Part shown: in pieces, positions 1 to 9,531 of the stretch
How the letters are laid out: the number at the start of each line of letters is the position of its first letter
Numbering within the stretch: position 1 is the first letter of the stretch
Assembly (NCBI GenBank): GCA_947493945.1
Contig: CANLSR010000009.1
Location: 81,636-145,635, forward strand
DNA from: an uncultured bacterium
GTDB lineage: Bacteria > Bacteroidota > Rhodothermia > Rhodothermales > Rubricoccaceae
Length of the DNA: 64,000 nucleotides
Reading direction: 5' to 3'
The notes under the pieces: generated by a model
What the model was told of the DNA's origin: nothing
Seen by the model: the letters and a program-made list of their open reading frames with translations, nothing else
Database searches by the model: none
Translations under genes and position numbers: made by a program

Positions 1-3000
1 CCCTCGGCGCGGAAGATCAGCGCCTGCTCGCGCGTGGCCCGCGCCTGCCCGCTGGCCACGCGCGCCGTGTTCTGGATGGTCCCGCGCGGGATGGCGTAGG
101 TGGCGCCGCCCTCCTCGTTGTTGATGGACTCGATAAACAGCTGGGGCGCCTCGCCGCCCTGGCTCCCCGCCGGGTCGCCGGGCTCGTCGGCGAAGCCGAC
201 CACGCCCGACTTGAGCCACTGGCTGCCCACCAGCTCGAACGACGCGAACCGCAGCGTGGCCGGGACCTGGTGGCCCGTCGTCCACAGCCGCACCGACTCG
301 ACGCGCGAGAAGTCGTCGTCGGCGAGGCCCACCGACGTCCGCTCCGGCGCCTGCGTGCGGACCGGGATGCGGAGCAGGTACCACGTCTGCTCCCGGCCCT
401 GGTCGTCGGTGGTGGTGAGCGGGTTCTGGAAAAACGGGCTCGCCCGCAGCCCCGCCTCCGAGAGCGGGATCCGGTAGCGGTGGAACGACTCCGAGGTCTC
501 GACGGTGTTGTTGCCGTTGACGTCCTCCGAGTTGGGCTGGATGGCCACGCCGCGGCCGTCGTCCACCAGGTTCTGCTGGGCCAGGGCCGAGTTGACCTCG
601 GAGGCCGGCAGGTAGTGCGCGAACCGCTCCTGGACCGTCGCGCCCCCGGCCGTGGACGGGTAGCGCTGGGTGTCGTTGAAGCGGGGGTCGGTAAAGTAGT
701 AGTAGTCGTCGCCGGAGGGGTCGAGGGCCGCGCGGCGCTGCTCGGGCGAGTTGACCGGCAGCCCGTCCAGGAACGGCCGGAACCGCTCCTGCTCGGAGAC
801 CGGGTAGCCGGCCGGGCCCAGCGACGGGAGCGACGGGAGCCCGTCGAGGCCCAGGTCCTCGGTGCGCCCGGTCTCGCCGTTGATGTTGACCAGCCCGTCG
901 GTCAGGCCCACCGAGCGGCGGCCCCAGCTGTCGATCTCGCCCGCGGCCTCGCCCGCAGCGAGCGTGGTGGAGCTGATCAGGCCGTCCTCGGAGTTGAGGA
1001 ACCCGTTGGGCAGCACGTCCTCGTTGAGGCGGCCCAGGTCGAGGTACATCACCGCGCCCTCGCTGACCGGCTGGCGGCCGTCCTGGCCGCCCAAGGGCGC
1101 GAACACCATCTCGACGAACTCGACGTTGTTCTGGCCGTCGAAGTTGTTGTAGGCGTTGGAGATGGCCTGGGTAAATCCGCCCCACACGTCGGCCGGGTTC
1201 TGGGCGAACGCGCCGGCCAGCTGGCCCGAGTAGTTGTACGGCCCGCGGCGCGTCGGGTCGAAGTAGAGGTCGAGCAGGTCCAGGTCCCTCGCCTCGCCCG
1301 ACTGCGGCGGGGGGCGCTGGGGAAACAGCTCCAGGATGGGGACCGGCTCGGTGGCGGGCGTGAGCAGCCCGGCCTCGCTAAAGTCGGCGTAGTTGGTGCG
1401 GCTCAGCGTGTACCACGTGAACAGGCCCCGCCAGTTGGACGGGAGCCTCGGGTCGGTCACGTCCACGCTGGGGCCGCGGAGGGTCTCGTCGCCGAACGCG
1501 CCCGTCGGCGGCGCCGAGATCTGCCACCCGGCCGGGGCGCCGAGCGCGGTGTAGGTGTTCTCGCTCTGCTCGAAGGCGTCGATGTAGCTGATCCCGGCCA
1601 GCTCGTCCTCCGCAAAGTCGCCGCCGCCCTTGCGCAGCGCGTCGCGCGTGCGGTCGTAGGCGAGCGTCTGGGGGTGGCCCGGGCTCAGGCGCGCCACCTC
1701 GCCCCGGACCTCGAAGCTCGACGGCGCCCGGGTCTGGATCAGCGGCAGCGCGTCGAGCGCGCGCGTGAGCCAGCGCGGCGCGGCCCGGTAGAACCCGTCG
1801 ACCCCGACGATGGAGTTGTTGAGCGCCTCCTCCCCGATCAGGAACTTGTCGCCCAGCGGGCGCTCCGCCAGCCGCATCATGGTCGCGCCCAAGGTCAGGT
1901 CCTCGCTCAGGCGCAGGTCGGCGCGCAGGCCCAGGAGCGACTTGGAGCCGATGGAGATGAACTTGTTCTGCTCCACCGACACCCGGACGCGCTGGCCCGG
2001 CTGGAGGTAGGTCGCGTTTACGATCTCGACCGTTCCGGCGTCGTAGTTCACGCGGTAGTCCACGCCCTCGCGCAGCGGCTGGTCGCCGGAGGTCACGATC
2101 ACGGTGCCCTCCACCAGCTGGAAGCCGATGTTGAACACCGACTGCGAGGAGCTCTTGTACTCGCCGACGACGCGGTAGCCCGAGAGCCGGGGCAGGCGGT
2201 CCTCGGCCCGGTCCGGGAGCAGGTCGTAGAGCGTCGCCCGGCCGCCGATCTCGCCCGCGTCCTCGACGGTCGGGGCGTAGCGCTCGAGCGCCTCGGCGCG
2301 CGTCAGGCTCCCGTAGTCCACCCCGATCCGGCCGTTGCCGCTCCCGATCGTGCCCACCGTCCAGCCCTCGCCCACCAGGTTGCGGAGGTAGTCGCCGAAC
2401 GGCTGGCGGACGGGGAAGATCACGCGCCCGCGGTCGGGGTTGACCGTCACGCCGGAGCGGAAGTCGAACCGGTCGTCGGGCGTGGCGCGGCCCTGGCCGT
2501 TGACGCGGTCCAGGCCCAGCACCTCCAGGAACGTGCGCTGCTCGAACGAGAGCTCGTCGGCCGGCGGCAGCTCGCTGGCGCTCTTGCCCGGCGGCTCGAA
2601 GGTCACGCCGAGCGAGAAGTTGGGCTCGCTCAGGCTGGTCCCGCCGACGCGGTAGACGTTGCGCAGCGTGAGGTCCCAGAGCGGCGACGCCGGCGTCGGG
2701 TTGTCCGACCGGATCAGCTTCAGGACCGTGCGCGGGCCGGTCTGGATGGCGCCCTGCGCCGGGTCGCCGTAGTCGCCGACGCTCACGAGCGTGCCGTCGC
2801 GCCGCTCGTACTGGTACGCCACCGCGATCAGGTCGCCGTCGGAGAGCGCGGTCGTGAGCGAGATCCAGCCCAGGTTCTCGTCGACGGTGTAGTCCACGTT
2901 GGCGATCAGCCTCCGGAACACGTTGTTGGCGAAGGCGCCCGTCGTGGGCAGCTGGCGGTCCACGTTGTCGTTGACGCTCACCACGGTGACCGTGGAGCCG

Positions 3001-4547
3001 TTGTCGCGGATGGCGTCGAGGTAGCCCTCGCTGTACTGGTCGAGGCCCGGGTCGGGGAGCGGCGCCCCGCCGACCAAGTCGTTCTCGCCGGGGTAGCGGC
3101 CGGTGGTCGCGTCGAACTCGCCCAGGTACGCCTCGCCGCCGTCGAGCACCGCCGGCGGCTCCGCCAGGTCCGCCAGCGCGACGGCCCATGTGGTCTCGAT
3201 GTTCTGGTTGCTGGACGTGACCAGCCCCGGCTCGTGCTTCCACACCTCGATGCCGACGAACCGGCCCAGGTCGGGCGGCAGGCGCGGCGTCTGGGGCTGC
3301 TGGTGGGCGCGGTCCCACCAGTTGTGGAAGGCGTAGCCCAGGAAAAAGTGGGTGTCGTCCTCGTAGTTGTACGGCGCCAGCCGGAACGCCTGCACGTCGG
3401 TGCCGCCCTCGAACACGCGGTCGACGGTCTCGGCGTCCTGCTGGCTGGCGACGGCCGTCAAGGCGAGCGGGCCGAACTGGAAGTCGGTGCGGATGCCGAA
3501 CAGCTTCTGGCCGCCCTGGATCAGCCGGGCCGGCGTCTGGAACAGGACGTTGCCGGCCTCGATCCGCTGGACGATGTCGTCCTCGTAGCCGGTGTAGACC
3601 AGCGACACCTGGTTCTCGAAGTCGAACGCGCTCTGGGTGTCGTAGTTGACGTTGATCGCCAGCTTGTCGCCGATGGTCCCGGCCACGTTGAGGTTGAGCT
3701 CCTGGCCAAAGTCGGGCGCGAACGGGTTCGCGTTGCCGGCCGAGAGCGCCTCCTGCCGGTCGCTCTGGTCGTAGCGGACGCCCAGGTCCACGTTGGAGGT
3801 GCCGTTGACCGTCAGCGCGACCTCGTTCTTGCCGAACAGCGTCCGGAAGGCGCTCTGGTCGCCGCCCGGGATGTCCACGGCGAAGCCGAGCCCGCCGCGC
3901 CCCCTCGTCTCGCGGTCGGAGCGCTGGGTGGCCAGGGCCCGGAACTGCTCGCCGACGGCCTCCCGGCGGCGCGCGGCCAGGAACGCCTCCAGGGTCAGCG
4001 TGGCCGGCGCCCGCACGTCGCCGCCGCCGACCGTCTCGCGGACGCGGTAGGCGTAGGCGGACGTGTCGAGCGTGACCTCGCGCGTCCAGTACGAGCCCAG
4101 CCGGCCGCGCACGCCGGGCAGGCGGCGGGCCACCACCGAGACGCCGGGGCCGATCCCCAGCGCGCGCGGAAAGTAGGCGCGGGCACGCACCGTGCTGTCG
4201 GCGTCGGTGGTGTCGGCCGCGACCGCGCCGGCGCCCCCGGCCCCCAGGCCGTCCGTCACCAGACTGTCGGCGAGCGGCCGGGCTACGGCGACGGTGTCGG
4301 CCCCGCTCGAGTCCGCCCCGCTGGCGGGTACTGCTGGCGGCCGGTCGAGCGTGTCGAGCCCGACCCGGCCGGGCACCGCGCCCACGGCCACCGAGTCGGT
4401 GTCGGCGGGCGCCGGCGTCCACCGGCCGCCGCCCGGGCCGGCCGCGGCCGGGTCGGGCCGGGCCACCACGGCCACCAGCGCCGCCAGCGCCAGCGCGGCG
4501 AGGGCGGCGGGTCGGGTAGAGCGGGTCCGTGGGGACGGCTCGCGCAC
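1..4547 (-). CDS. sprA: SprA, type 9 secretion outer-membrane translocon (3' end beyond window)
   Basis: About 1,515 residues are visible and the gene runs off the left edge; SprA is usually well over 2,000 residues, so the C-terminal part is missing. SprA is the giant outer-membrane barrel that forms the translocon of the type 9 secretion system of Bacteroidota. After a short hydrophobic signal segment (about residues 15-32) there is the SprA core with phrases such as FGKNEVALTVNGTSN, NPFAPDFGQELNLNVAG and YTGYEDDIVQRIEAGNV. The start is taken as GTG at 4547-4545 because the frame then opens with a charged stretch and a hydrophobic segment, and no ATG lies in frame nearby. It is on the same strand as the DUF421 gene upstream, 312 bases away, with a hairpin between them. 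Family assignment is firm; the start is less so. Confidence 0.93.
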   Translation of the reverse strand, partial: MREPSPRTRSTRPAALAALALAALVAVVARPDPAAAGPGGGRWTPAPADTDSVAVGAVPGRVGLDTLDRPPAVPASGADSSGADTVAVARPLADSLVTDGLGAGGAGAVAADTTDADSTVRARAYFPRALGIGPGVSVVARRLPGVRGRLGSYWTREVTLDTSAYAYRVRETVGGGDVRAPATLTLEAFLAARRREAVGEQFRALATQRSDRETRGRGGLGFAVDIPGGDQSAFRTLFGKNEVALTVNGTSNVDLGVRYDQSDRQEALSAGNANPFAPDFGQELNLNVAGTIGDKLAINVNYDTQSAFDFENQVSLVYTGYEDDIVQRIEAGNVLFQTPARLIQGGQKLFGIRTDFQFGPLALTAVASQQDAETVDRVFEGGTDVQAFRLAPYNYEDDTHFFLGYAFHNWWDRAHQQPQTPRLPPDLGRFVGIEVWKHEPGLVTSSNQNIETTWAVALADLAEPPAVLDGGEAYLGEFDATTGRYPGENDLVGGAPLPDPGLDQYSEGYLDAIRDNGSTVTVVSVNDNVDRQLPTTGAFANNVFRRLIANVDYTVDENLGWISLTTALSDGDLIAVAYQYERRDGTLVSVGDYGDPAQGAIQTGPRTVLKLIRSDNPTPASPLWDLTLRNVYRVGGTSLSEPNFSLGVTFEPPGKSASELPPADELSFEQRTFLEVLGLDRVNGQGRATPDDRFDFRSGVTVNPDRGRVIFPVRQPFGDYLRNLVGEGWTVGTIGSGNGRIGVDYGSLTRAEALERYAPTVEDAGEIGGRATLYDLLPDRAEDRLPRLSGYRVVGEYKSSSQSVFNIGFQLVEGTVIVTSGDQPLREGVDYRVNYDAGTVEIVNATYLQPGQRVRVSVEQNKFISIGSKSLLGLRADLRLSEDLTLGATMMRLAERPLGDKFLIGEEALNNSIVGVDGFYRAAPRWLTRALDALPLIQTRAPSSFEVRGEVARLSPGHPQTLAYDRTRDALRKGGGDFAEDELAGISYIDAFEQSENTYTALGAPAGWQISAPPTGAFGDETLRGPSVDVTDPRLPSNWRGLFTWYTLSRTNYADFSEAGLLTPATEPVPILELFPQRPPPQSGEARDLDLLDLYFDPTRRGPYNYSGQLAGAFAQNPADVWGGFTQAISNAYNNFDGQNNVEFVEMVFAPLGGQDGRQPVSEGAVMYLDLGRLNEDVLPNGFLNSEDGLISSTTLAAGEAAGEIDSWGRRSVGLTDGLVNINGETGRTEDLGLDGLPSLPSLGPAGYPVSEQERFRPFLDGLPVNSPEQRRAALDPSGDDYYYFTDPRFNDTQRYPSTAGGATVQERFAHYLPASEVNSALAQQNLVDDGRGVAIQPNSEDVNGNNTVETSESFHRYRIPLSEAGLRASPFFQNPLTTTDDQGREQTWYLLRIPVRTQAPERTSVGLADDDFSRVESVRLWTTGHQVPATLRFASFELVGSQWLKSGVVGFADEPGDPAGSQGGEAPQLFIESINNEEGGATYAIPRGTIQNTARVASGQARATREQALIFRAE

Positions 4548-4737
4548 GGCGGAATCGGCTACGGTCTGGCCTGCCCGGACCTCGGCTGGAGCCGGGGCGC
4601 ACAAGGGGGGAGCAAGCGGGAGTAGCGAACGCGGCGATACGGTGCGGGCAGACGGCGACCTCCGGCGGCACGACGCGGGGGCCGCCGACCAGACCCCCGA
4701 AGCTACCGGCGCCAGCCGGAGCGGACAAGGGAGCTTC

Positions 4738-4762
4738 AGGGTGCCCCTGGCGGGGGCACCCT
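4738..4762. terminator. Perfect hairpin between DUF421 gene and sprA
   Basis: AGGGTGCCCC at 4738-4747 pairs perfectly with GGGGCACCCT at 4753-4762 around a 5-base loop. It lies in the otherwise gene-free stretch 4548-4859, downstream of the DUF421 gene and upstream of sprA. There is no clear T-run on either side, so termination is inferred from the stem alone; I see nothing else in this interval. Confidence 0.45.
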
Positions 4763-4859
4763 GCGCAGCACGTCTGGCCAGCGGTGGATCCTTTCCAGGC
4801 CGTCCTGCGCCGTTTGCACGGCCTCGCCCCGGCCGGACGTCCGAGCACGCGGGGCCGCG

Positions 4860-5417
4860 CTACCCGTCGTAGGTGTCGTCGCTCAGGTCCAGCGCCCTGC
4901 TGTCCCGCACGCCGCGCAGCAGGCACGGGTGGAGGTCGGGGCCGTCCGGGTCGCCGTGCAGGACCGAGATGTCGCCGGTGGTCTCGAGCACGACCGCGCG
5001 CACCTGGTCGGGCCGGAGCACGTTGGCCTCGCGGAGCTTGGCCCACACGTCGTTCTCGGTCACGCGCGCTTTCCTGAGGTTGTCGCGGAGCATCCGCCCG
5101 TCCGCCATCAGCACGACCGGGTCGTTGTCGACCAGCGCCGAGAGGCCATGGCGGCGCCCCCACGAGACGGCCGCCTGGACGGCGAACAGGGCCACGAGCG
5201 CGACGGCGCCCTGGGCCAGCGGCGGGCTCCGGTTGAGCAGCGTCGAGGCCAGCACGGCGCCGGTCGTGATGGTCATGGCAAAGTCGATGCCCGACATCTT
5301 CGAGAAGCTCCGCAGGCCCACCACCCGGACGAGCAGCACGAGCAGGGCGTAGACGGCCAGCGTCGAGGCCACGACGCCGAGCAGGGCCGTGGGGGAGGCA
5401 GCGAACCAGTCGGTCAT
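4860..5417 (-). CDS. DUF421 (YetF-like) membrane protein
   Basis: A 185-residue protein with an N-terminal membrane region of about three helices (residues 8-90), including VYALLVLLVRVVGLRSFSKM and a TITTGAVLASTLL helix, followed by a soluble YetF/DUF421-type domain (NDPVVLMADGRMLRDNLRKA, then TENDVWAKLREANV). The KMSGIDFAMTITTG segment is characteristic of the family. DUF421 proteins are inner-membrane proteins of poorly known function. ATG at 5417-5415 is used because the first helix follows directly. It is the last gene of a same-strand series nei-ligase-DHH-DUF421 with gaps of roughly 85-95 bases. Confidence 0.85.
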   Translation of the reverse strand: MTDWFAASPTALLGVVASTLAVYALLVLLVRVVGLRSFSKMSGIDFAMTITTGAVLASTLLNRSPPLAQGAVALVALFAVQAAVSWGRRHGLSALVDNDPVVLMADGRMLRDNLRKARVTENDVWAKLREANVLRPDQVRAVVLETTGDISVLHGDPDGPDLHPCLLRGVRDSRALDLSDDTYDG

Positions 5418-5503
5418 CACGGGGCGGGAAGGGCGGGCGCGGAACGTACGCGCTCCCCGCTGGCGACGCGCGCCGCCAGCGGTCCGGGCCGGCCCCCCGC
5501 GGC

Positions 5504-6616
5504 TCAGGTAGCGACGTGCGCCTCGGGGGCGAAGCCGAGCGCGTCGAGCACGTGGTTGAACACGTCCGGCGGGAGGTGGCCGCCGCTCGCCTGGTCGTGG
5601 CCGTGGCCCCAGCGCCCGTTCCAGCCCGGCGTGTCGATGGACTGGAAAAGCTTCGGCAGCGACAGGCCGCGCCGCGAGGTCCGCGTCGAGAAGGCCACCA
5701 CCCCGTCGAGGTATCCGGTGTTGGCGCAGATCACCGGGTATCCCTTGAGGCGCCCGCGCCACTGCTGGGCGATCAGGGGGTGCACCTGGGCCGCCGAGTC
5801 GATGGTGACGAGGGCAAAGCGCAGGTCGTCCGGCGCGAGGTCCGGGGGCACGTCGGGACGGCGCCCGGCGAACGCCGGCGCGGCCCTCCTCGCCTCCGCC
5901 GTCTCGCGCTTGACCAACTGGCGCGCGGCGTGGAGCCGGTCGGTGGCCGGCGTCTCGGCGGTCGCCAGCGCCTTGGGGCCGTCGAAGGCCATCAGCGCGT
6001 CGAGCGCCGTCTGGGCGTCGAACGTCGGCGCGCGCCGGGCGGCGTTGACCAGGGCGACCGTCTCCTTGAGCCACTTGGCCGTCACGTCTTTCTTGGTCTG
6101 GGCCAGCGGCGGCCACGGCGCCTTCTCGCCCAGGTCCGAGATCACGCCCACGGCGGCGACCCAGTCCAGGTCCGCCACGTCGGTCTCGCCCGCCAGCAGG
6201 CTGTGGGCCAGCCACGCCGAGCACGGGATCGGGTCCCAGTCGTAGCCGCTGACCACGAACGCGCCGGCGGGCGCCCCGCTCGGCCGGTGGTGGTCGACGT
6301 AGAGCACCGGCACGCCGAGGGTTTCCAGCGTCCCGGCCTCGTTCACGCCCAGGTCGGTCACCAGCAACGCGTCGGGCTCCAGCGCCGCCAGCCGCTCGCG
6401 GGCCGAGTCCGAGAACGCCGACTCGTCGCGGCCCGACGGCACCACCACCACGTCCGCCAGCCCCAGGCGGCCCAGCCCGCGGCCGAACACGGCGCCGGCG
6501 CCCAGCCCGTCGGCGTCGAAGTGGCAGAACGCGACCACGCGCCCGCCCGGCGGCACCCGCCCGAGCCACTGGCGGAAGGTGTCGCGCGCGTCGGCGAGGT
6601 GCTGGTCGAAGGTCAT
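5504..6616 (-). CDS. DHH-family phosphoesterase
   Basis: This 370-residue protein carries the metal-binding motifs of the DHH superfamily: CHFDADG near residues 31-37, a TDLG motif, and DHHRPSG near residue 115. A GHGHDQASGG segment near the C terminus resembles the DHHA1 nucleic-acid/substrate-binding motif. The superfamily includes RecJ-like exonucleases, nano-RNases and cyclic-dinucleotide phosphodiesterases, so the exact substrate cannot be read from sequence. It starts at ATG 6616-6614 and lies 83 bases downstream of the ATP-dependent DNA ligase and Nei genes on the same strand, so a DNA-repair role is a reasonable inference. It is shorter than RecJ and has no obvious OB fold. Confidence 0.85.
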   Translation of the reverse strand: MTFDQHLADARDTFRQWLGRVPPGGRVVAFCHFDADGLGAGAVFGRGLGRLGLADVVVVPSGRDESAFSDSARERLAALEPDALLVTDLGVNEAGTLETLGVPVLYVDHHRPSGAPAGAFVVSGYDWDPIPCSAWLAHSLLAGETDVADLDWVAAVGVISDLGEKAPWPPLAQTKKDVTAKWLKETVALVNAARRAPTFDAQTALDALMAFDGPKALATAETPATDRLHAARQLVKRETAEARRAAPAFAGRRPDVPPDLAPDDLRFALVTIDSAAQVHPLIAQQWRGRLKGYPVICANTGYLDGVVAFSTRTSRRGLSLPKLFQSIDTPGWNGRWGHGHDQASGGHLPPDVFNHVLDALGFAPEAHVAT

Positions 6617-6699
6617 GGAGCGGGGCGGAAAGGAGGGTCGCAGTCGGCCGAGGTCGGGAGCCGGGCGAGCGCCTTCCGCCCTCCCCGTTCCCCCATCTC

Positions 6700-8433
6700 C
6701 TATCCGCCCGACAGCGCGGCGACCGTCGCGAGCGTGTCGATCTCTTGGGGCGGCTTGTCCTGGCGCCAGCGCACGATCCGGGGGAAGCGGAGCGCGTAGC
6801 CGGCGCGGTGGCGCTTCGAGACCTGGACGTTGTCGAAGGCCACCTCCACCACGACCTCGGGCACGACCGTCCGCACCTTGCCGTGGGCGAACGTCTCCAG
6901 CGTGTGCGCCTCGAACCACTCGGTGAGCGCCGCCAGCTCGGCGTCGGTCAGCCCGGAGTACGCCTTGCCGACGTTGAGCAGCGTGCCGTCGCTCTCGCTC
7001 GTGCGGACGGCGAAGGTGAAGTCGGACAGCAGCTTGCGCCGGCCGCCGTGCCCGCGCTCCACCGACGTCACGACCACGTCCAGCGTGGCGAGCGCCTTTT
7101 TGACCTTGAGCCAGTCGCGCCCGCGCCGGCCGGGCTTGTAGGGCGAGTCCAGGCCCTTGACCATCAGCCCCTCGTTGCCGCGCTGGCGGGCGGCGTCGAA
7201 CAGCTCGTCGAGTCGGTCGAGGTCGTCCAACTCGGTGACGGCGGAGCGGCGGAGCGGGCCGCCGAACGGCAACCGATCCAGCAGCGCCTGGCGCTCGCGG
7301 TAGGACCGGTCGAACGTGGGCCGGTCGTCCCAGGCCAGCACGTCGTAGGCGACGAACGCGACCGGCGCCTGGGCCTGAAGCTCGGCCGAGGCCGTCTTTC
7401 GGCCCAGTCGCTTTTGCAGCGCCTGGAACGGCACGATGGCCCCGCCGTGCTCGCCGTCCGGCTCGACGGGCACGATCTCGCCGTCCACGATCACGCCGGC
7501 CGGCGACGCCTCCGCCCAGGCCGCCAGCGGGGCGACGAGGTCGGGGAAGGCGCGCTGGATGGCGTCCAGCGTGCGCGAAAACAGGGCGACTCGGGCACCG
7601 TCTTGGGCAACGCCGTGCAAGTCCGGACCGCCGGGGTCGGCGGCGACGTGGACCTGGGCGCGGATGCCGTCGAACTTGTCCTCGACGGCGACCGGCGGCG
7701 GCAGCTGGCGGCCCACCTCGTCGGCCAGCGTCCGCGCCTCGCTCGCCTCGGCGGCCGTCGCCAGCATGAACTTGATCGGGTGGAACATGCGGAGCGTCGC
7801 CTCCGCCAGCCGGCCGTGCCGAGCCAGAACCGCCGTCTCGCCGACGTCGCCGGTCAGCCGGTTGGCGCGCTTGACGGCCTTCAGCTCCCGCTCGTACAGC
7901 CGCGCGATGGCCGACTCGACGCCGCCCTCCAGCATCCCGATCCGGGTCTCGCCGGCCAGCAGCTTGACCAGGAACCGCGCCTCGACGGGCAGGGCGCGGC
8001 CCAGCACCTCGGCGACGAGCGCGGTCTTGGCCTTGCTGCCCCGCGTCCGGGCGACCTCGGCAAAAAACGCGTCGGCGTCGGCCAGCGTCAGCGTCGGCTC
8101 GGCGGGCGGCACCAGCGCGTCGAGCGCGGCGGCGGCCACGTCGCCCGGGTCGCCCAGGCGGACGAGCGACGCCTGCAAGTCGTCGGGCTCGGCGCCGGTG
8201 GCGCTGGCGGTCGCGTTCCGCAAGACCGAGAAGCCCACGTTGACGGTCCGCTGGTCGCTCAGCGGGAACACCCGGCCGGCGGCCCACCGCGCGGCCAGGC
8301 GGAGGTCGGCGTCGTCCAGGTCGGCCAGGAGCGCGCCCAGGCGGTCGGCCTTGTCGTGGCGGCCGGCGGTCTCGGCCACGTCCGCGAGGGCGGCGGCGAA
8401 GTCGGAGAACGGAGCAGAGTCGGCGTCGGGCAT
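6700..8433 (-). CDS. ATP-dependent DNA ligase (LigB/archaeal type)
   Basis: A 577-residue ligase with an N-terminal helical DNA-binding domain (residues 1-220), an adenylation domain with the nucleotidyl-lysine motif EDKFDGIR (Lys253), VIVDGEIV (motif III region), NEGLMVKGLDSPYKPGRRG and DWLKVKK (motifs IV-V), and a C-terminal OB domain. This is the three-domain architecture of archaeal/eukaryal ligase I and mycobacterial LigB, which use ATP; it would act alongside the essential NAD-dependent LigA. ATG at 8433-8431 was chosen over an in-frame GTG 12 codons upstream (8469). It follows the Nei gene by 93 bases and precedes the DHH gene, suggesting excision, processing and sealing in one transcript. 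Confidence 0.93.
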   Translation of the reverse strand: MPDADSAPFSDFAAALADVAETAGRHDKADRLGALLADLDDADLRLAARWAAGRVFPLSDQRTVNVGFSVLRNATASATGAEPDDLQASLVRLGDPGDVAAAALDALVPPAEPTLTLADADAFFAEVARTRGSKAKTALVAEVLGRALPVEARFLVKLLAGETRIGMLEGGVESAIARLYERELKAVKRANRLTGDVGETAVLARHGRLAEATLRMFHPIKFMLATAAEASEARTLADEVGRQLPPPVAVEDKFDGIRAQVHVAADPGGPDLHGVAQDGARVALFSRTLDAIQRAFPDLVAPLAAWAEASPAGVIVDGEIVPVEPDGEHGGAIVPFQALQKRLGRKTASAELQAQAPVAFVAYDVLAWDDRPTFDRSYRERQALLDRLPFGGPLRRSAVTELDDLDRLDELFDAARQRGNEGLMVKGLDSPYKPGRRGRDWLKVKKALATLDVVVTSVERGHGGRRKLLSDFTFAVRTSESDGTLLNVGKAYSGLTDAELAALTEWFEAHTLETFAHGKVRTVVPEVVVEVAFDNVQVSKRHRAGYALRFPRIVRWRQDKPPQEIDTLATVAALSGG

Positions 8434-8493
8434 CGGACGTAGGTCGGCGGTCGGGGCGTCTTGCAACACGGCCGTACGGGTGGGGGCCTGCGA

Positions 8494-8514
8494 CTGGCGG
8501 AGGCGACCCGCCAG
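8494..8514. repeat. CTGGCGG/CCGCCAG palindromic repeat
   Basis: CTGGCGG (8494-8500) and CCGCCAG (8508-8514) form a 7-bp stem around a 7-base loop, between the Nei stop and the ligase start. It is one member of the dispersed CTGGCGG...CCGCCAG family found in many intergenic spaces of the chromosomal part of this window. Confidence 0.6.
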
Positions 8515-8526
8515 CGGGCGGCGGGC

Positions 8527-9531
8527 TCAGTCGGTGCCGGGGTCGGCCTCTTCCTCGGGCGGCGCCCACTCCGAGTCCGGCGGGCGGCGATCTTTGTGGG
8601 GCCGGGCCTTTTTGACGTGCGGGCCGGAGACGCCCTGGCAGGTCGGGCAAAAGTAGATGATCCGCTTTTTCTCGACCGTCTCGCCGGTGTCCTCGTCCTC
8701 ATACTCGTGCGACAACTGCTTGGCCTGGCGGACGTGGTCGTCGCAGACTAGGCACGGCAGGTTGGTGCGGCGGAAGACCCAGTGCCGCGTGTTCCAGGTG
8801 TGTGCGTGGGGCGAGTAGCGGAGGTCGCGGTCGGCGGCCTGCTGCTCTTGGACGGCCCGGGGCACCGTGCGCCCGCCTTCTCGGTAGGCCTGGAGGCCGA
8901 TGCGCGGGACGGTCTCGGCCAGGCACTGGCGCTCGGCGTCGTCGAGCTCGCCGACCAGGCGCCACGGGTCCATGCGGCACTCGTAGAGGATCTCGGCGCG
9001 GAGGTAGTTGCCGATGCCGGCGGCGACCGACTGGTCGAGCAGCGCCGAGCCGACCTCGCGCTGGGGCTGGCGGTCCAGCCGAGCGAGGAACTCGGCGGCG
9101 TCGAACGGGCCGGTCTCGGGCAGCACGTCCGGCCCCAGGCGCGGCAGCGCGGGGATCTGCTGGTACGGGTCGCCGCGGCCGACGGTGAACTTGGGCGCCG
9201 AGTACAGCAGCGCCGCCGCGTCGTCGGTGACGATCCGTGCGCGCTCGCGGCGGTCGCGCGTGGCCACCTCGTCGGCGTCGGGCGCGACCACCATCCAGCG
9301 GCCCCACATGAGGTAGTGGGAGTGGAAAAACAGGTCGCCCTCGACCTGGCCCACCAGGTGCTTGCCGTGCGCCCACACGCGCTCGACGCGCTGGCCGACG
9401 AACGCGTCGGGGTGCTCCGCCAGCCAGGCGCGGGCCACCTTGGTGCGGGCGCCGAAGGCGCGGATGGTCCGGCCCGCCAGGGCGTCGTGCAGCAGGTCGG
9501 CGGAGCGCTGGACTTCGGGGCCTTCGGGCAT
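8527..9531 (-). CDS. Formamidopyrimidine-DNA glycosylase/endonuclease VIII family (Nei-like)
   Basis: A 334-residue bifunctional DNA glycosylase/AP lyase for oxidised bases. The mature N terminus after Met removal would be the catalytic Pro (MPEGPEV), with Glu3. A helix-two-turn-helix stands at about residues 160-185 (VAAGIGNYLRAEILY). The C-terminal zinc finger uses Cys260/Cys263 (CLVC) and Cys295/Cys298 (CPTC). About 30 residues separate the two Cys pairs, longer than usual, with an acidic DED/E-rich insert. A charged tail of about 35 residues follows the finger. MPEGPE plus the overall pattern resembles Nei more than Fpg. It heads the nei-ligase-DHH-DUF421 series. Confidence 0.93.
   Translation of the reverse strand: MPEGPEVQRSADLLHDALAGRTIRAFGARTKVARAWLAEHPDAFVGQRVERVWAHGKHLVGQVEGDLFFHSHYLMWGRWMVVAPDADEVATRDRRERARIVTDDAAALLYSAPKFTVGRGDPYQQIPALPRLGPDVLPETGPFDAAEFLARLDRQPQREVGSALLDQSVAAGIGNYLRAEILYECRMDPWRLVGELDDAERQCLAETVPRIGLQAYREGGRTVPRAVQEQQAADRDLRYSPHAHTWNTRHWVFRRTNLPCLVCDDHVRQAKQLSHEYEDEDTGETVEKKRIIYFCPTCQGVSGPHVKKARPHKDRRPPDSEWAPPEEEADPGTD

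Noticed and set aside
270..4625. 1,451-codon open frame on the plus strand
   Set aside because: Arg/Val/Gly-rich chance frame opposite sprA, with no recognisable domains; high-GC shadow.
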